Source: Candidatus Poribacteria bacterium (lineage in GTDB: Bacteria > Poribacteria > WGA-4E > WGA-3G). Taken from it: a stretch of 64,000 nt of DNA. Both the position numbers and the translations under genes were made by a program. The DNA lies in assembly GCA_022825825.1 (NCBI GenBank), contig JAJDWA010000029.1, forward strand, positions 124,001 to 188,000, read 5' to 3'. The stretch's first letter is position 1. The number at the start of each line of letters is the position of its first letter. Positions 62,015-64,000 of the stretch are shown one piece after another. Below the pieces are notes generated by a model. It worked only from the letters and a program-made list of their open reading frames with translations, did not search any database and was not told the DNA's origin.

Positions 62015-63898
62015 TTGAAATCATTACCATTCACAGATGTTACTGTTAAAGATCGTTTCTGGTCGCCTCGGCAAACAGCGAATTCAGAGAAAACAATACC
62101 ACATGAGCTGGAACAGTGTCGGACAACCGGCAGGATTAGTAATTTTGCAAAAGCTGCTGGTGTGATGGAAGGCGGCTTTGAAGGCATCTTCTTTAACGAC
62201 TCGGACGTTCACAAATTAGTAGAAGCAGCATCTTATACCCTACACACACATCCTAATCCGGAGTGGGAAGCAGAACTGGACAAGGTTATTGACACAATTG
62301 CCAAAAGCCAACAAGCAGACGGTTATCTGAATTCCTATTTTACACTGGTTGAACCAGAAAAGAGATGGCAGAATCTCGGTATGATGCACGAATTGTATTG
62401 TGCTGGACATCTGTTTGAAGCGGGTGTTGCCCATTATCAAGCAACAGGAAAACAGAAACTGTTGGATGTTGCGTGTCGATTTGCTGATCTAATAGATAAC
62501 ACTTTTGGGCATGGCAAACGGGATGGCCTTCCTGGTCATCAGGGGATTGAACTCGCTTTAGTGAAATTGGCGCGTGTCACAGGTGAAACGCGTTACATGT
62601 CTCTTGCAGAATACTTTGTCACAAAGCGCGGGGAAGCTCCGCATGTTTTTGAAAAGGAATTAGAAAATCCGGATTTACCGGGTGGATTAGGCGCGTATCA
62701 ACATCACTACACGCGGGATGGAAAATATGAAGGCACATATTCGCAAGCGCATAAGCCATTAAGTGAGCAGACAGAATGTGTTGGTCATGCAGTGCGCGCT
62801 ATGTATCTCTACGCCGGTGCTGCTGACATTGCTTCTGAAACTCGCGATGTCGATATTACAAATGCATTGGATGCACTTTGGCAGAATGTAGAGAAACGCT
62901 TGTATGTGACGGGGGGCGTAGGTCCATCTGGACACAATGAAGGATTTACACAAGATTATGAGTTGCCGAATTTCTCCGCTTATGCTGAAACGTGTGCTTC
63001 AGTCGGATTGATATTTTGGGCACATCGGATGTTCCTATTGAAAGGCGAATCGCGTTTTATTGATGTATTAGAAACTGCGTTATACAACGGTGCACTCTCT
63101 GGCGTTTCACTTGATGGCATAGGTTTCTTCTATCAAAATCCGTTGGCGAGTCGTGGCGGAAGACATCGGCATCCTTGGTTCGGGTGTGCATGTTGTCCAC
63201 CGAATATCGCGCGCCTAATCGGTTCTCTTGGACAGTATATCTACGCACAATCTGAAAAAGACCTCTGGATTAATCTCTACGTTGGGGGCGCTGCCACTGC
63301 TACAGTAGCAGAGGATGTCTCTCTGAAATTAACACAAGAAACCGATTATCCGTGGTCGGGAGATGTCAAAATAACACTCAATCCTGATAAATCTGCAAAG
63401 TTTGCATTGAATTTGCGGATACCGAATTGGTGTGACAATTTTAAAGTGAGCATCAACGGAGAAACTCACAATGCAAAGGCTGCGCCTAACGGATACCTTT
63501 CAATTAACAGAGCGTGGCAATCTAACGATACAGTCGAATTGAACCTGGATATGCCAGTAGAACGCGTTTACGCACATCCCTATGTGAGAGATAATCTTGG
63601 GCGCTCAGCACTGCGCCGCGGCCCACTGGTTTACTGTTTTGAGGATGTTGATAATCCTAATGGTGCTTTTGAGACGTTATCGCTTGTTGACAACGCAGCA
63701 GTAGAAGCCGTATTTAACAATGAACTCCTTGGCGGTATTACACTGATTCGTGGCACTGGTACAGTGTTTGATGTTTCTGATTGGGAAAATAGTCTCTATC
63801 ATCCAAAACCGAGTCTACAACAGATGGATGTTACTGCAATTCCGTACTATGCATGGTGTAACCGTGAAGCAGGACAGATGGCTGTGTGGGTTTTGTAG
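62015..63898 (+). CDS. GH127 beta-L-arabinofuranosidase-type glycosidase
   Basis: A 627-residue DUF1680/GH127 family enzyme, which removes beta-L-arabinofuranosyl residues from plant hydroxyproline-rich glycoproteins in known members. The zinc-Cys/Glu active site is visible: Glu and Cys in SAYAETCASVG and a Cys cluster in HPWFGCACCPPNIARL. Length is standard (about 640). The start is TTG at 62015 with AAAGGA about 8 bases upstream; an earlier ATG is not in frame. There is no signal peptide, so it acts inside the cell or is exported otherwise. The specificity of this copy is not proven. Confidence 0.9.
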   Translation: MKSLPFTDVTVKDRFWSPRQTANSEKTIPHELEQCRTTGRISNFAKAAGVMEGGFEGIFFNDSDVHKLVEAASYTLHTHPNPEWEAELDKVIDTIAKSQQADGYLNSYFTLVEPEKRWQNLGMMHELYCAGHLFEAGVAHYQATGKQKLLDVACRFADLIDNTFGHGKRDGLPGHQGIELALVKLARVTGETRYMSLAEYFVTKRGEAPHVFEKELENPDLPGGLGAYQHHYTRDGKYEGTYSQAHKPLSEQTECVGHAVRAMYLYAGAADIASETRDVDITNALDALWQNVEKRLYVTGGVGPSGHNEGFTQDYELPNFSAYAETCASVGLIFWAHRMFLLKGESRFIDVLETALYNGALSGVSLDGIGFFYQNPLASRGGRHRHPWFGCACCPPNIARLIGSLGQYIYAQSEKDLWINLYVGGAATATVAEDVSLKLTQETDYPWSGDVKITLNPDKSAKFALNLRIPNWCDNFKVSINGETHNAKAAPNGYLSINRAWQSNDTVELNLDMPVERVYAHPYVRDNLGRSALRRGPLVYCFEDVDNPNGAFETLSLVDNAAVEAVFNNELLGGITLIRGTGTVFDVSDWENSLYHPKPSLQQMDVTAIPYYAWCNREAGQMAVWVL

Positions 63899-63911
63899 AT
63901 TTTTCTTTTTG

Positions 63912-63943
63912 CATGGTGGATGTGAAATCCGCCTATGCAGATT
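63912..63943. terminator. Hairpin after the glycosidase gene
   Basis: GCATGGTGGAT pairs with ATCCGCCTATGC with a G-U pair and one bulge. It lies 14 bases after the stop of the glycosidase gene; no clear T run follows within the window. Confidence 0.4.
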
Positions 63944-64000
63944 TCCTACTACAAAGGTTAATATCACATCTAATCTGTATAGGTGTGCAAACTATTTCAA

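Overview
The window looks like a chromosomal segment of a Gram-negative, free-living or host-associated bacterium with a moderately AT-rich genome. It combines sulfatase, phytanoyl-CoA dioxygenase, Gfo/Idh/MocA, DUF1611, Uma2, WD40/dockerin and FPNPF-type C-terminal sorting-domain genes with multiheme cytochrome and PorV-like genes. That mix resembles Candidatus Poribacteria and related uncultivated groups; this is an inference from gene style, since there is no rRNA or tRNA gene in the window.

Layout. 1-8900: a tandem array of four MacB/FtsX-type ABC permeases (the first cut by the window edge) ending in a long HlyD/MacA-type adaptor, with an opposite-strand two-gene island (DUF5131 three-Cys protein and its partner TcmP) inserted in the array. 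9000-12530: a tandem duplication of secreted PD40/TolB-like propeller genes and a secreted orphan. 13059-15302: a zinc-type dehydrogenase, a small membrane protein and a Uma2 nuclease. 15324-21327: a haem block, hemE, an MBL-fold/TPR hydrolase, hemH, hemY-type protoporphyrinogen oxidase and a five-haem cytochrome c. 21575-22315: a phytanoyl-CoA dioxygenase-like gene.

22316-34019: a long-leader transcription unit encoding a roughly 3040-residue secreted Ig-repeat protein with a type IX-like C-terminal domain, a PorV/PorQ-type outer-membrane protein and a LysM/coiled-coil envelope protein. 34091-38957: a degenerate AccA-like paralogue, a TauE/SafE exporter pair and a dioxygenase-lipoprotein-MetE-like operon. 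39204-40195 and 45577-47620 are two WD40 genes that are broken as read (one eroded, one by a single base in a G run). 40699-45476: MazG-like, TPR/DUF3857/transglutaminase lipoprotein, and sulfatase. 47864-56267: DUF1611/DgcN-like protein, sugar isomerase, HhH DNA glycosylase, CRTAC1-type FG-GAP protein, oxidoreductase and MutS.

56382-61918 is the most unusual block. Two about 212-bp MITE-like elements in opposite orientation bracket a consensus-like promoter, a strongly folded leader, a three-gene cassette of His/Cys-rich envelope proteins (57008-59671) with its own terminator, an oxidoreductase and a putative lipoprotein. A GH127 glycosidase gene closes the window. The carbohydrate genes (sulfatase, isomerase, oxidoreductases, GH127) fit use of sulfated or plant/algal glycans; the surface proteins and transport genes fit an envelope-rich lifestyle.
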